From assembly GCA_038230975.1 (NCBI GenBank), contig JBBRMF010000114.1, positions 1 to 15,357 of the forward strand: a stretch of DNA of 15,357 nucleotides, read 5' to 3'. The stretch comes from JANXVV01 sp038230975 (GTDB taxonomy: Bacteria; Planctomycetota; Phycisphaerae; Tepidisphaerales; Tepidisphaeraceae). The notes under the pieces were generated by a model that had not been told where the DNA came from, ran no database searches, and saw nothing but the letters and a program-made list of their open reading frames with translations. A program made the position numbers and the translations under genes. Numbering within the stretch: the first letter of the stretch is position 1; every line of letters starts with the position of its first letter. Shown here one piece after another: positions 14,592-15,357 of this stretch.

Positions 14592-15357
14592 ATGCAAAGT
14601 CTATCACGCCATTTTCGAGCACGCCTGCTCACCGTATTGGCAGTGGTGTTCACTGAGAGTGGGGTCTGCGCGAGCGACGGGGTACACCAGCCGTCGTTCA
14701 GAAACGATGCGATGGCGGTGCTGGCAAAGGCCGGTTGCAATGCGGGCACTTGCCATGGTAACAAGAACGGTAAGGGCGGTTTCAAACTCTCCCTGCGCGG
14801 GCAAGACCCCGATCTCGATTACGAAGCCCTATGCCGCGATGTATTTGCTCGACGGACCAATTCGATTGACCCGGACCAAAGCCTTATTCTTCTAAAAGCC
14901 ACGGCTCAGTTACCCCATGAAGGGGGAACTCGTTTCAAATCCAATTCGTTGGAATATGGCATTTTGCGAGACTGGATTGCCCGAGGCACCCCGCGCGATT
15001 CAGATCAAACTCCCAGGTTGCAACGATTGGAAGTCACTCCGGCCGAGCAAGTGCTGGTCGAACCTGCCGATCAGGTACAAATCAAAGCGACGGCTATTTT
15101 CTCCGACGGTTCCCGGCGGGATGTTTCAAACCTAACCGTCTACGAGCAATCGACGGACTTAGCCAAAATTTCCCAGAATGGTTTGGTTCAGCGCCTGCGA
15201 ATGGGCGAGATGACCGTGGTTGCCCGCTACTTGCAGATCCAGCAACCGGTTCGTCTTGCATTCGTTCCCGCGCGACCAAATTTCGTCTGGAAGCCAACCG
15301 AGTCCAATAATTACATCGACGAACAGATTGATGCCAAACTCCGCACGTTACGAATCA
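14592..15357 (+). CDS. DUF1549 domain protein with cytochrome-like N-terminus, 3' truncated by window
   Basis: The reading frame is open from the ATG at 14592 to the window edge, giving 255 visible residues. A hydrophobic leader (about residues 11-21) suggests export. GCNAGTCHGNKNGKGGFKLS contains CX4CH at 49-55, the planctomycete cytochrome-like motif. Residues 142-222 form a bacterial Ig-like (Big2-type) domain with LEVTPAEQVLV and IFSDGSRRDVS. NYIDEQIDAKLRTLRI at the edge is the beginning of the DUF1549 domain. Full-length members usually continue with DUF1549 and DUF1553 and are often followed by a DUF1501 gene, both beyond the window. Their role is unproven; involvement in exported polymer degradation has been suggested. 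No Shine-Dalgarno is evident, so the start could be slightly different. Confidence 0.9.
   Translation, partial: MQSLSRHFRARLLTVLAVVFTESGVCASDGVHQPSFRNDAMAVLAKAGCNAGTCHGNKNGKGGFKLSLRGQDPDLDYEALCRDVFARRTNSIDPDQSLILLKATAQLPHEGGTRFKSNSLEYGILRDWIARGTPRDSDQTPRLQRLEVTPAEQVLVEPADQVQIKATAIFSDGSRRDVSNLTVYEQSTDLAKISQNGLVQRLRMGEMTVVARYLQIQQPVRLAFVPARPNFVWKPTESNNYIDEQIDAKLRTLRI

Noticed and set aside
1..15357. CRISPR array, tRNA, rRNA or transposase genes
   Set aside because: No regularly spaced direct repeats, no cloverleaf with a CCA-type acceptor, no ribosomal RNA segments, and no transposase or integrase motif were seen. The palindromic repeats are singly placed and not in an array.

Overview
The window looks like a chromosomal segment of a member of the Planctomycetota, possibly of class Phycisphaerae. 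The main evidence is a gene running off the right edge that encodes a planctomycete-type DUF1549 protein with a haem-like CNAGTCHG motif and a bacterial Ig-like domain. A subtilisin-like protease with a PEP-CTERM tail, an outer-membrane barrel candidate, and several kinds of palindromic intergenic repeat agree with this. The genus cannot be determined from the sequence alone. No tRNA, rRNA, CRISPR array, phage gene or transposase was seen, and no gene-free stretch exceeds 300 bases.

Layout. Positions 1-70 hold a strong inverted repeat. ilvH (acetolactate synthase regulatory subunit, minus strand, 102-665) follows, with a possible promoter and a 5'-end stem-loop at 681-733. Two plus-strand genes come next: an unrecognised 199-residue protein (838-1437) and a CYTH-domain protein (1509-2027). 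Convergent to them is a minus-strand pair, a PEP-CTERM subtilase (2920-4665) followed 2 bp later by a radical SAM enzyme (2051-2917). An OafA-type membrane acyltransferase (4950-6161) and a FmdB-type zinc-ribbon protein (6267-6494, minus) converge on a repeat element. A DUF4432 sugar-epimerase-like protein (6579-7646) overlaps a family 2 glycosyltransferase (7618-8841). purE and purK (10511 down to 8888, minus) overlap by 17 bp. A two-gene GMC oxidoreductase module follows: a flavoprotein large subunit (10719-12518) and a Tat-type gluconate 2-dehydrogenase subunit 3 (12634-13311). The window closes with a candidate outer-membrane beta-barrel (13450-14427, minus) and the truncated DUF1549 gene (14592 to the edge).

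How the genes fit together. This is mostly a mixed housekeeping and envelope region, not one island. purE and purK convert AIR to CAIR in purine synthesis. IlvH would control acetolactate synthase, although its catalytic partner is not adjacent. The GMC pair is expected to form a periplasmic flavin dehydrogenase in which the small subunit carries the export signal. The acyltransferase, glycosyltransferase, PEP-CTERM protease and barrel protein all concern the cell envelope or exported material.

The most interesting structure lies between the genes. Three different families of palindromic repeat occur at gene boundaries. One has two good copies (6167-6250 and 10571-10650) with a double-hairpin architecture and one compensated base-pair change. 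A third relative lies at 1-69 and a possible remnant at 4751-4775. I did not find a convincing new multi-gene defence or biosynthetic system.
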